DNA from: an uncultured Eubacteriales bacterium
GTDB taxonomy: Bacteria > Bacillota > Clostridia > Christensenellales > Borkfalkiaceae
NCBI GenBank assembly: GCA_900540805.1
Contig: UQHL01000025.1
Span: 1-40,460, forward strand
DNA length: 40,460 bases
Reading direction: 5' to 3'
Shown: in pieces, positions 23,371-31,667 of the stretch
Layout of the letters: every line of letters starts with the position of its first letter
Numbering within the stretch: position 1 is the first letter of the stretch
Program-made: the position numbers and the translations under genes
The notes under the pieces: model-generated
Seen by the model: only the letters and a program-made list of their open reading frames with translations
Told to the model about the DNA's origin: nothing
Databases searched by the model: none

Positions 23371-24870
23371 ATGAACTTTCTCAATTTATTGGCAAGCGAT
23401 CCCGTCATTCCCTTTCTGGGAAAGACGTACGATATTTCCCTCAACTGGCTCGGACACTTAATCCGCGTCCTCATCGAGGGCATAGGCGTCGTCGGCATCG
23501 GCATCATCGTATTTTCTATCATTTTGAGGCTTGTCGTCCTCCCTTTCGATATCTATCAAAGGGTGACGATGAGAAAGCAGAACATCAAGATGAAAGAAAA
23601 TAAGGATAAGATGGAGAAGCTGCAGAAGCAGTATGCGGGCGACAAGGCGATGTATAATCAGAAACTGATGGAAATGTATAAGGAAAACGGCATTTCCATG
23701 TTTTCGTCCTGCCTTCCCGCGATTATTTCGCTGGTCGTGTTCATCGTCGCCATCAACGCCTTCAACGCCTTTTCACAGTACGCCAATATGCAGAACTACA
23801 ATCTGATGGCCAACTCGTACAACGAATACCTCAACCCCTACTGCGCGGAGCTGAAGGCGGAAAATATCGACGATAATTATATCATTACGAAAGAGAACGA
23901 GGACGGAACCGTTACGCAGACGAGGCATATTCTCGTCAGGGAAACCGCGGATTCTCAAAGCGGGAAAACGAAGTGTATCTATTATACGCTGATCTACAAT
24001 GAAAATTACGCCGAAAACGATTACCGATATATAAAAGACACGGAAAAGACCTATTACGTAGATGCCGAAAGGCTTTACGCAAGCTCCGAAAAGCTTGAAA
24101 ACGCCGACGGGTCCGCGACGACCTGGAAGGAACGGGTCGATGCGCTCGTGTCCGCTTCCGCGGATACGGAGACGCCTATAAAAATGGAAAACGCCTGCCG
24201 CGAGGTTCTCGTTTCCGCCGCGCAGGACAACGTGAAGCATACGTATGACACCGAAGTGGTTAAGCGTATGAAATTTCTTTGGGTAAAAAATATTTGGGCG
24301 ACGGACGCGACCTTTAAGCATCCCGTGCTCAATTATAACGATTTCAAAAGCTCCGTAAGCAACGGAAAATTCTCCGTCGATGGAGAAAAAGTGAAATTTG
24401 CCAACATCAGCGGACATACCGACGCCTATAATCAGGGAAGCTACGACGTCGTTACGGCCAAGCTCTCCGCGGAAAAATCGCAGTTCAACGGCTATTATAT
24501 CCTGATCGTGCTTTCGATCGGCACTATTCTGCTTCAGCAGTTTGTCTCCATGCGTTCGCAGAAGGAACAGACGCAGTATTCCTCGGTGGACGGGCAGGGC
24601 ATGATGAATCAGAAGATGATGCTCATCATCATGACGGTTATGTTTGCGATCTTCGCGTTTATGTACAGCGCGGCCTTCTCCATTTATATGGTCACCAGCA
24701 ATATCCTGTCCCTGATCATGACGCTGGTCATCAACAAGGTCGTGGAGATCGTCATGAACAAAAAGGAAGAAAAGGCGCTTCAGGAGCAGTACAACAAGCG
24801 TTTTCCGGGACGGGTTTACGTTCCCGAAAAGGATAAAGACAAAAAAGCGGGAAAAAAGAATAAAAAGTGA
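23371..24870 (+). CDS. yidC: Membrane protein insertase YidC with large extra loop
   Basis: 499 residues, about twice the size of Gram-positive YidC. Membrane segment 1 (about 38-58) holds the key Arg (R53 in IILRLVVLPF); the cytoplasmic helical hairpin follows (KQNIKMKENKDKMEKLQKQYAGDKAMYNQKLMEMYKENGIS), then segment 2 (about 112-132). Between about 140 and 300 comes a hydrophilic Tyr/Asn/Glu-rich domain that should be extracellular. The family resumes at KFLWVKNIWATDATFKHPV and three more segments, and ends in a Lys-rich tail that can bind ribosomes. No ribosome site close to the ATG. Confidence 0.95.
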   Translation: MNFLNLLASDPVIPFLGKTYDISLNWLGHLIRVLIEGIGVVGIGIIVFSIILRLVVLPFDIYQRVTMRKQNIKMKENKDKMEKLQKQYAGDKAMYNQKLMEMYKENGISMFSSCLPAIISLVVFIVAINAFNAFSQYANMQNYNLMANSYNEYLNPYCAELKAENIDDNYIITKENEDGTVTQTRHILVRETADSQSGKTKCIYYTLIYNENYAENDYRYIKDTEKTYYVDAERLYASSEKLENADGSATTWKERVDALVSASADTETPIKMENACREVLVSAAQDNVKHTYDTEVVKRMKFLWVKNIWATDATFKHPVLNYNDFKSSVSNGKFSVDGEKVKFANISGHTDAYNQGSYDVVTAKLSAEKSQFNGYYILIVLSIGTILLQQFVSMRSQKEQTQYSSVDGQGMMNQKMMLIIMTVMFAIFAFMYSAAFSIYMVTSNILSLIMTLVINKVVEIVMNKKEEKALQEQYNKRFPGRVYVPEKDKDKKAGKKNKK

Positions 24871-24895
24871 CGCCTGCAATAAAAAGGAGTAAAAA

Positions 24896-26083
24896 ATGAA
24901 ACGGGAGTATCAGGAATTTACGGGAAAGACGGTGGAAGAGGCCGTCCGGGACGGCTTGAGAGAGCTCGGGCTGAAGGAAGAGGAAGCGGACATCCGGGTT
25001 TTGGAGGAGGGGAAGAAGAAATTATTCGGATACGTAAAAGCGCGCGTGGAAATCGCCCCCAAAGGCGGAGACGAAGAAGCCGAAGCGTCGGCCGAGGCGG
25101 AAGAGGAAAAGGAACCCGAAGAAAGGCAGACGGCGGTCCACTGCGACGCGAAAGGCCGCACCGACGGAGAAAGAGCCGTCGAGTTTTTGGAAGGGCTGTT
25201 TGACATTCTCAAAATTACGGCCAGCACGGAGCTTCGCAGGGAAGAGGAAAAGATAGAAATCAATGTTACCGCGGCCAATACCAACGCGGTGATCGGCAAG
25301 CGCGGCGCGATGCTGGACGCCATTCAGACGATCGCGGGAGCCGTGGCCAATACGGGCCGCGACGAATACAAAAGAGTTGTGGTCGATTGCGAAAATTACC
25401 GCGAAAACCGCGAACTCACGCTGCAAAATCTTGCCAACAAGCTGGCGGAAAAGGCGATCCGTTTCGAAAAGAAGCTCAAATTGGAGCCCATGAACCCGTA
25501 CGAGAGGCGGATCATTCACGCCGCTCTTTCGGGCAGGGAGGACGTGACCACGCAGAGCGAGGGCAAGGAGCCGTACCGCTATATCGTGATCGTGCCGTCC
25601 AACGTGCGCTATCCCGACCGCCCCGCGTCCCCCGCGAGAGAGGAACGCCCGCAGAGAGGATACGGCGGCCGCGGCTATAACGGCGGATACAGAAAACCTT
25701 ACGACAAGGATGTGAGCCGCGACGGCGAAGGCTACAAAAAACCGTACAACCGCGAGGGAGGCTATAAAAAGCCCTACAACAAGGATGTGAGCCGCGACGG
25801 GGAAAGATACGGGAAGCCCTATAATCGCGACGGAGAGGGCTATAAGAAGCCCTATAACAAGGATTACGGACGCGACGACGGATACAGGAAGCCGTATAAC
25901 CGCGACGGAGAGGGGTATAGAAAGCCTTACAACAGGGATTCGGAACGCGGCGAGGGCGGAACCGATCTCAACGGCGAACGCAAGCCCTACGACAAGCCCC
26001 GTACCTCTTCCTATAAAAAGCCCTCGTCCGATTTCTTCGGGACGTATCTGGGCAACAGCAAGGACAATCAGGATAAAGAATAA
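24896..26083 (+). CDS. khpB: RNA-binding protein KhpB (Jag) with repetitive tail
   Basis: 395 residues. Jag-N domain (1-52, MKREYQEFTGKTVEEAVRDGL, KKLFGYVKARVEI), acidic linker, KH domain (about 105-165; GxxG loop IGKRG at 133-137) and R3H domain (about 190-235; NPYERRIIH at 200-208). KhpB pairs with KhpA and binds many RNAs. Beyond residue 240 the protein has a disordered, basic tail with seven nonapeptides of type GY(K/R)KPYN(K/R)D (264-348) plus a degenerate eighth. Ordinary KhpB ends soon after R3H. AAAAGGAG precedes the ATG. Confidence 0.95.
   Translation: MKREYQEFTGKTVEEAVRDGLRELGLKEEEADIRVLEEGKKKLFGYVKARVEIAPKGGDEEAEASAEAEEEKEPEERQTAVHCDAKGRTDGERAVEFLEGLFDILKITASTELRREEEKIEINVTAANTNAVIGKRGAMLDAIQTIAGAVANTGRDEYKRVVVDCENYRENRELTLQNLANKLAEKAIRFEKKLKLEPMNPYERRIIHAALSGREDVTTQSEGKEPYRYIVIVPSNVRYPDRPASPAREERPQRGYGGRGYNGGYRKPYDKDVSRDGEGYKKPYNREGGYKKPYNKDVSRDGERYGKPYNRDGEGYKKPYNKDYGRDDGYRKPYNRDGEGYRKPYNRDSERGEGGTDLNGERKPYDKPRTSSYKKPSSDFFGTYLGNSKDNQDKE
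25685..25939 (+). repeat. Seven imperfect repeats coding for GYxKPYNxD
   Basis: 27-bp core units separated by variable VSRDGE, GE or YGRDD linkers in the khpB tail. Codons vary between units (AAG/AAA, CCT/CCC/CCG), so the amino-acid pattern appears maintained beyond the DNA repeat. Confidence 0.85.
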
Positions 26084-26092
26084 AAACGGACG

Positions 26093-26123
26093 AAAAAGGA
26101 CGGGACCTAACCCGTCCTTTTTT
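26093..26123 (+). terminator. Intrinsic terminator of the rpmH-khpB operon
   Basis: GGACGGG / CCCGTCC stem extended by five A and T pairs, loop ACCTAA, followed by TTTTTT. Confidence 0.9.
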
Positions 26124-26162
26124 CCTTTGATACGATTTTCGGAAAAATTTCACAAAAAACCC

Positions 26163-26190
26163 TTGACTTTTCCGAAATTTGTGATATAAT
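26163..26190 (+). promoter_or_regulatory. Sigma-A promoter of the NfeD-flotillin operon
   Basis: TTGACT (26163-26168), 16-nt spacer, TATAAT (26185-26190). Transcription should begin near 26197, giving a 325-nt leader. Confidence 0.7.
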
Positions 26191-26196
26191 ATATCT

Positions 26197-26385
26197 AAAC
26201 TGAACAACAAGCTTGACAGACTGACGATACTGCAAGTTGAGGGAGTAATTTGCGCACGGTTCCTTTCGGGATCATACGTAACGAAATCCGACTTCTAACG
26301 GAAGGGCAAATCCGTTCGGATGGCTTTTAAAAAATGAGACTCATGCACTGTGTGGAAACATACGATGTATGGGTCTTTTTCGGTA
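26197..26385 (+). ncRNA. Structured leader RNA ending in a terminator-like hairpin
   Basis: About 190 nt. ATTTGC and GCAAAT (about 26253 and 26306) can enclose two small hairpins (GGTTCC/GGGATC with loop TTTC, and TCCG/CGGA). Then a hairpin with arms GACTCATGCA (26338-26347) and TGTATGGGTC (26366-26375), an inner GTGTG-GAAA-CATAC stem and TTTTT at 26376 resembles a terminator. The GGGAGTA near 26246 recalls the yybP-ykoY (Mn2+) riboswitch, but I could not place its 3' half. It could be an unknown riboswitch, an attenuator or a separate small RNA. Confidence 0.5.
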
Positions 26386-26521
26386 AAAATGCACGGCTCG
26401 TCCACGGCGCGGAAGGAAAATTCCGCTCCGCCCCGCAACGTTCGTCCGCTCGGTAGAAGAGCGAAAAAGCTTTTGGTTCGGTCGGCTTGCAAGCAAAAAA
26501 GCTCGAAAAGGAGATTTTTAT

Positions 26522-27175
26522 ATGAATTGGTACAATTCTTTGACGACGCCGGAAAAAATTTATTTTTACATCGCCGTTATAGGCACGGTGCTGCTCGTCA
26601 TTCAGATTATTATGATGATTTGTTCCTTCGGCGGCGGAGCGGACGCCGACGCTGACGGCGATTTCGGCGGAGACGGGGCGTTTGATTCGGCGGACGGGGA
26701 TCTCGGCATTTCCCTGTTTACGATCAAGGGGTTGACCGCCTTTTTTGCCATCGGCGGCTGGGTCGGGCTTTTGATCCTTCAGATCAATTCCAAAAACATC
26801 GCCCTTGCCATCGTGTTGTCGCTGGTCTCGGGGTTGGGATCCATGATTTTAGTTGCGCTGGCCTTGAAGGGCATTGCAAAATTACAGTGCAACGGCAACC
26901 TCGACAAAGAAAAACTGATCGGAAAAGAGGCCAGCGTGTATGTATCCATTGCGCCTTCCCGCACGGGCAGGGGCAAGATTGTGCTCACCGCGCAGGGCGC
27001 TTATACCGAGCTTGACGCCGTTACGGACGAAACCGAGCGTATCCCCGTGGACGAGAGGGTGGTCATCACGGAAATCGGCGCCGATTACATGGTAGTGAAG
27101 AGAATTTCGACCGTCGCCGCAGAGGAAAAAGAAAAGGAAGAAAAAATCCAAACGGACGACAAAAAAGATTTGTGA
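26522..27175 (+). CDS. NfeD-like membrane protein (YuaF type)
   Basis: 217 residues. Membrane segments at about 13-35, 75-95 and 100-125. An acidic, Gly/Asp-rich loop (ADADADGDFGGDGAFDSADGD) follows the first. The C-terminal domain (GKEASVYVSIAPSRTGRGKIVLTAQGAYTELDAVTDETERIPVDERVVITEIGADYMVVKRI) is the small OB fold of NfeD-family proteins. Such proteins accompany flotillins; B. subtilis yuaF precedes floT the same way. AAAAGGAG lies 8 nt before the ATG. It probably works with the next gene in membrane organisation. Confidence 0.85.
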   Translation: MNWYNSLTTPEKIYFYIAVIGTVLLVIQIIMMICSFGGGADADADGDFGGDGAFDSADGDLGISLFTIKGLTAFFAIGGWVGLLILQINSKNIALAIVLSLVSGLGSMILVALALKGIAKLQCNGNLDKEKLIGKEASVYVSIAPSRTGRGKIVLTAQGAYTELDAVTDETERIPVDERVVITEIGADYMVVKRISTVAAEEKEKEEKIQTDDKKDL

Positions 27176-27251
27176 GAGAAGGTTAAAACAGTTGTACGGA
27201 AAACGCGCTCTGCGTATGACCGATATAAAAATTTAAGGAGAAAAAGAAAAA

Positions 27252-28703
27252 ATGTTTAATCACGCATTGCTTGCCGCAACGGGCGTAGGCGTAGTCGTCG
27301 CCATCGTCGCGGTGCTCATCGTATTTATGCTGCTTCTGGTCATCATGACCCGAATCAAAACCTGTCCGTCGGATAAAGTGCTGGTCGTCCACGGTAAGAT
27401 AGGCAAAAACAAAGACGGCACGTACAGAAGCGCCAAATGTATGCACGGCGGCGTCACCCTTGTGGTGCCCTTCCTGCAAAAATATACCTTTCTCGACCTC
27501 ACCCCGCTTTCGATCAGCGTCGATCTCAAAAGCGCGCTGTCCAAGCAGAATATCCGTATCGACGTACCCTCTATTTTTACCGTCGGTATCTCTACCGATC
27601 CCGCGATCATGCAGAACGCGGCGGAACGTCTTTTGGGGCTTACGCTTCAGAATATTTCCGAGCTTGCGAAAGATATTATTTTCGGTCAGCTTCGTCTGGT
27701 TATTGCGACGATGGATATCGAGGAAATCAATGCCGACCGCGATAAATTCCTCGACGCCGTTTCCCGCAACGTGGAGGGCGAGCTGAAAAAGATAGGCCTC
27801 AAGCTGATCAACGTCAACGTGACGGATATTTCCGACGAATCGGGCTATATCACCGCATTGGGTAAGGAAGCCGCCGCGAAGGCGATCAACGACGCGAAAG
27901 TGTCCGTCGCCGAGGAGGACAGAAAGGGCTCCGTCGGTCAGGCGAACGCGAAGATGCAGGAAAGAATTTCCGTCGCGGAAGCCGAATCCGCCGCAATTAC
28001 GGGCGAAAATAAATCGAAAGCGGAAATCGCGCAATCTAAAGCAATTCTGCGCGAAAAGGAAGCCGAGTCGCTGAAGATCGCCGTTTCCGCAGAAAAGATT
28101 CAGGAGGCGAAGGCCCTCGAGGAATCCTATGCCGCGCAGAGGGAAGCCGAAGTCGCGCGTGCCGAAAGGGAAAAGGCCACCCGCGAAGCGGATATCATCG
28201 TCGCCGCGGAAATCGAAAAGAAGAAAATGGAAATCGACGCGGAAGCGCAGGCCGAACAGATGCGCCGTAAGGCCAGAGGCGAGGCGGACGCCATTTTTGC
28301 CAAGATGGAAGCGGAAGCCCGCGGTATTCAGGAAAAGCTGTCCCGTCAGGCGGAAGGTCTTTCCAATATCGTAAAGGCCGCAGGCTCTGCGGACGAGGCC
28401 GTTCGGCTGATGATTACCGAAAAGCTGGAGAATATCGTTTCCGAACAGGTAAAGGCAATTTCGGGGCTCAAGATCGACAAGGTTACCGTTTGGGACAACG
28501 GCGAAAACAAGGACGGAAAGACCTCTACGGCAAATTTCCTTTCGGGTATGCTCAAGAGCCTGCCGCCTCTCGAGGAAGTGTATAACATGGCGGGGTTGTC
28601 CCTGCCCAAGATCGTGGCGCCGCAGAAGGCGGAGGACGCCGCGGCGGAAGGAAAGGAAAACGGAGCGGAAGCTTCCGTAAAGGACAAAAAAGAAAACAAA
28701 TAA
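27252..28703 (+). CDS. floT: Flotillin-like SPFH-domain protein (FloT type)
   Basis: 483 residues. One N-terminal membrane segment (about 12-32), SPFH/band-7 domain (about 35-200, SDKVLVVHGKIGKNKDGTYRSAKCMHGGVTLVVPFLQKYTFLDL), then a long Ala/Glu/Lys-rich coiled coil (about 210-370) with the EA-repeat character of flotillins, and a C-terminal helix (VKAISGLKIDKVTVWDNGEN). Flotillins scaffold membrane microdomains. AAGGAG lies upstream. Length and the NfeD-like partner fit B. subtilis YuaG/FloT. Confidence 0.92.
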   Translation: MFNHALLAATGVGVVVAIVAVLIVFMLLLVIMTRIKTCPSDKVLVVHGKIGKNKDGTYRSAKCMHGGVTLVVPFLQKYTFLDLTPLSISVDLKSALSKQNIRIDVPSIFTVGISTDPAIMQNAAERLLGLTLQNISELAKDIIFGQLRLVIATMDIEEINADRDKFLDAVSRNVEGELKKIGLKLINVNVTDISDESGYITALGKEAAAKAINDAKVSVAEEDRKGSVGQANAKMQERISVAEAESAAITGENKSKAEIAQSKAILREKEAESLKIAVSAEKIQEAKALEESYAAQREAEVARAEREKATREADIIVAAEIEKKKMEIDAEAQAEQMRRKARGEADAIFAKMEAEARGIQEKLSRQAEGLSNIVKAAGSADEAVRLMITEKLENIVSEQVKAISGLKIDKVTVWDNGENKDGKTSTANFLSGMLKSLPPLEEVYNMAGLSLPKIVAPQKAEDAAAEGKENGAEASVKDKKENK

Positions 28704-28789
28704 CGCATTTCTGACAAGAAAAATACGGCGCGGGGCGGAACGGCGGGTAGCCTTTCCGCCTCGTATTCGCCGACGGAAAGAAAGAGAAA

Positions 28790-29798
28790 ATGAAAGAGAA
28801 TTTTGAAGAAGATAAGGAAAAGAAAGAGGCGAAGGCCGAACCCGCCTGGTACGAAAAGAGAGCGGACGGCACGGCGTGGTTTGAAACGGATTTCGATTTG
28901 GAGGGGGAGCTTTCCCGAGGCGGCGATAAAACAGGGGAAGAAAACGCTCGGGAAAAGGCGCTTCTGAAAGAGGAAGAAAGATATTTCGACTTTTCAAAGG
29001 AAGAAGCGGACGGAGAGACGGAAGCTTTGAACGAAACGGTTTTTCCCTTTTCCGAAAAAGAAACGACACTTCCCGAAGAAAGCGCTTTTTCGAAAGAAAA
29101 AACGGAAAACAAAGAAAAACCTTCGGACGAAGGAGACAGGGGGACGGCCCTGCCCGTTGCCCACGATTGGGAAGAACAAGGAAAAATTTATCTGCCCGAC
29201 CCGCCTCCGCCTTTCGAGCTTGATAAAATCGTCAATCAGCGGGAGTATATAGAAAAGAATTTCGCTTTCAACGCCGCTTTGAAACAGATGCGCTGCGGAA
29301 AAGGAAATTTAAAAAATGTAAGGGTAAGCAATCTCTTCGGGTGGGGCTGTATCGGGGTGGGATTGATTGTGCTTTCCGGCCTGATTTTTCCTTTTGTGAA
29401 ATTTTTGGGCGCTGCTTTTGCGGCCGCGGGCTTCGTGCTCCTGTGCGCAAAATTGATTTTTGTACGTAAAAAAGTCCCATATACCGAAAAAGCGTCGGAG
29501 TTTTTCCTCATTAAGCCCTACGCGGCGGAAATGGAATTCAGCCCGCCGCCGTCCTGGGAAGGAGATGAAGTTCGGCTTCACGCTTTGAAATTGTACTATA
29601 TAGACAACGGGAAATTAGGGGCACAGATCGAACATCAGGCGACGACCGACTATATTTACAGCAAAAAAACAGCTGGATAAGCTGGTGGAAGCGTTTCTTG
29701 CGGGAAAGCTCGTCGTCGCATGCCGAAAGGGGTTCATGAGCGAGCTGGCCGTGATCTGCGAGCCGGGATATTATCTCCCCGACGACCCTCATTTTTGA
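28790..29798 (+). CDS. Unknown two-segment membrane protein, interrupted by a frameshift at an A7 run
   Basis: The first frame (28790-29680) encodes 296 residues: a long acidic Glu/Lys-rich N-terminal half, DPPPPFELDKIVNQREYIEKN, then two membrane segments (about 183-225) and a soluble end. It stops just after AGCAAAAAAACAGC. The frame one base later continues without a break as KQLDKLVEAFLAGKLVVACR to ...GYYLPDDPHF and stops at 29798. With six A instead of seven (29663-29669) the protein would be about 335 residues. Sequencing error, slippage or a fresh mutation are all possible. Family not recognised. It follows floT and may share its transcript. Confidence 0.6.
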
Positions 29799-29849
29799 AG
29801 GGACAGGGCGGAGGTTGCGCATAAATGACGGCGCGGAGCGTTAAAACGT

Positions 29850-29878
29850 TTGCTTTTGCGCTCCGTTTGTTATATAAT
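29850..29878 (+). promoter_or_regulatory. Sigma-A promoter of the propeller-like gene
   Basis: TTGCTT (29850-29855), 17-nt spacer, TATAAT (29873-29878), 25 nt before the ATG at 29903. Confidence 0.65.
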
Positions 29879-29902
29879 AAAGAAAAAAAACGGAGCGAAG
29901 GC

Positions 29903-31126
29903 ATGAAATTCGTATTCAGCGACGGAGAACAGCTCGGCGTCTATAAAGACGGCGCCGTGCAGAAGTTCGAAAGCAATTATATCGTACACTACCGCGAGAC
30001 GGCGGTGAGAAGCGCAAAAACCAAGGAATGGAAAACGCAGGGGCACGCGGCGGAACTGATGGAGGAGGGATATCTGTTCGGCGGCCGGGGCGAAACCTCG
30101 GTCACCGCCGCGATCCACGGCGTAGCGCTTACCGAGGACGAAAACCGCATTGTTTATGCCTTTTCCGTCAACGATTCGTCGGGAATCTATTCCAAGCTTT
30201 TGGACGACGAAATCAGGACGGAAGCGCATATCGTCTCCGCCAACGACGTGGAATTTATGTCCGTCTCCTATAACTCCGACGGGGAGATGCTGGCCGCCGT
30301 GCAGGTGGATTCCGTCACCTCGCGCATCGCGCTCTTTCCCAAAGGCAGCGGCGATTACAAGTGTATCACGGGCGGGGACAGCCTCGACGAAAATCCTTCG
30401 TTCGACCGCAGCGGAAGCGCCGTCCTCTTTAACTCCTACGGGGTGGGCAGGGACGGAAACAACAACTTCATCGAATACATGCCCTCGGAGATCTATCGGC
30501 TTAACCTCTCTACTTTGGACGTGGAGGCGATCGCTTCCGATCCCAAATATTCCTACATAAAACCCCTTTCGGACGCCGACGGAAACGTATATTGCATCAA
30601 GAAACCGAACAGGGAAAGGTCGGGCGGCAATCCGCTGGTGGAGGTTCTGCTCATTCCCGTGAGGATCGTACAGGCAATCGCGGGCTTTATTTCCACGTTT
30701 GTCATGTGCTTTTCGGGAAAGTCGCTCGTTTCGGGCAGCGCGGTGGATTCGGGCGGGGGCGCGGCGAAAAACGGCAAGCGCGACGCGAAAAAGGTGTTTA
30801 TCAACAATAATCTTCTCAATGTGGATAAAGAGTTGAAAAAGAATAAAAAGCAGGAGGATTACGGCTTCATTCCCTCCTCGTGGAAGCTGGTGAAGCTCGC
30901 TCGGGGCGGCGAGGCGGAAAAGGAGCTGGCTTCGGGCGTGGCGGATTTCTGTCTCGTGGAGGAAAACGGAAAAAAGGAATTTGTCTATACCAACGGCAAG
31001 CATATTTTTTCCGTGGAAGAGGGACAGAAGCGGAAAAAGCTGACGGACGTCGATTTCTGTCTGAAGGTAGGCTCGATGGGCGACGCGAAGGCGGCCGACG
31101 AGAGAAACTTTTTCGATTTTATTTAA
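29903..31126 (+). CDS. Unknown protein with beta-propeller-like repeats
   Basis: 407 residues from ATG 29903 (GGAG 10 nt upstream). The N-terminal 230 residues show repeated strand patterns as in WD40/TolB-like propellers (SVSYNSDGEMLAAVQVDS, ENPSFDRSGSAVLFNSYGVG, SYIKPLSDADGNVYCIKKPN). A hydrophobic segment (about 243-270, LVEVLLIPVRIVQAIAGFISTFVMCFSG) lies in the middle, followed by Lys-rich and again strand-rich parts. No catalytic motif seen. Function unknown; possibly a membrane-associated sensor. The next gene starts 8 nt later. Confidence 0.7.
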   Translation: MKFVFSDGEQLGVYKDGAVQKFESNYIVHYRETAVRSAKTKEWKTQGHAAELMEEGYLFGGRGETSVTAAIHGVALTEDENRIVYAFSVNDSSGIYSKLLDDEIRTEAHIVSANDVEFMSVSYNSDGEMLAAVQVDSVTSRIALFPKGSGDYKCITGGDSLDENPSFDRSGSAVLFNSYGVGRDGNNNFIEYMPSEIYRLNLSTLDVEAIASDPKYSYIKPLSDADGNVYCIKKPNRERSGGNPLVEVLLIPVRIVQAIAGFISTFVMCFSGKSLVSGSAVDSGGGAAKNGKRDAKKVFINNNLLNVDKELKKNKKQEDYGFIPSSWKLVKLARGGEAEKELASGVADFCLVEENGKKEFVYTNGKHIFSVEEGQKRKKLTDVDFCLKVGSMGDAKAADERNFFDFI

Positions 31127-31134
31127 GGTGAACC

Positions 31135-31611
31135 ATGAAATTCAAAAATCCCCTGCTCGTCGTCAAAGACATGGCTGCCTCAAAAGCCTTTTATAAGGAA
31201 ATTCTCAACCTTCGCGTCGTTCTCGATTTCGGCGCGAACGTCACTTTGACGGGCGGCGTATGCTTGCAGACGGAGGAAAGCTGGAAGGCATTTATCCGCT
31301 CCGAAGCCGTATCCTACGGCGGGCAGGACGCTGAACTCTATTTTGAGGAGGACGACTTTGACGCTTTCGCGGAAAGGCTGAAAGCGACGGACCGTGTAAA
31401 ATACGTGCATCCCGTATTCGAACATCGCTGGGGCCAGCGCGTCGTGCGCTTTTTCGATCCCGACGGGCATATCGTGGAGGTGGGCGAAAACATGAACGCG
31501 GTGTGCGCGCGTTTTGCCGCTGCGGGTATGACGGAGGAGGAAATCGCCGCGCGTATGGACGTGCCCGTTTCCTACGTCCGCGCCCATAGGAAAAAATCAG
31601 AGAGTTTGTAA
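31135..31611 (+). CDS. VOC-superfamily (glyoxalase/dioxygenase fold) protein
   Basis: 158 residues. MKFKNPLLVVKDMAASKAFYKEILNLRVVLDFGANVTLTGGVCLQ is the first beta-alpha-beta-beta-beta module; RWGQRVVRFFDPDGHIVEVGENM is the second, with the FxDPDGHxxE metal-site motif. The last 30 residues (FAAAGMTEEEIAARMDVPVSYVRAH) look like a helix-turn-helix add-on. VOC proteins include lyases, dioxygenases and antibiotic-binding proteins; the role here cannot be assigned. AAGGTG precedes the ATG; it is coupled to the previous gene. Confidence 0.8.
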   Translation: MKFKNPLLVVKDMAASKAFYKEILNLRVVLDFGANVTLTGGVCLQTEESWKAFIRSEAVSYGGQDAELYFEEDDFDAFAERLKATDRVKYVHPVFEHRWGQRVVRFFDPDGHIVEVGENMNAVCARFAAAGMTEEEIAARMDVPVSYVRAHRKKSESL

Positions 31612-31617
31612 GGAAAA

Positions 31618-31658
31618 ATCCCCCGAAAGGCTCGGAGCAGCCTTTCGGGGGATTGTGT
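31618..31658. terminator. Bidirectional terminator between the VOC gene and queT
   Basis: 15-bp stem (ATCCCCCGAAAGGCT / AGCCTTTCGGGGGAT), loop CGGAGC. TGTGTTTT follows on plus; ATTTTTCC on minus. Confidence 0.9.
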
Positions 31659-31667
31659 TTTCAACCG

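Noticed and set aside
26230..26340. yybP-ykoY manganese riboswitch or 6S RNA in the floT leader
   Set aside because: GGGAGTA and the length are suggestive, but the conserved 3' half of yybP-ykoY and the closing stem of 6S RNA could not be found by eye.
27183..29069. 628-codon open frame on the minus strand opposite floT
   Set aside because: Shadow of the flotillin coding region; the translation is low-complexity Phe/Arg/Leu without recognisable motifs.
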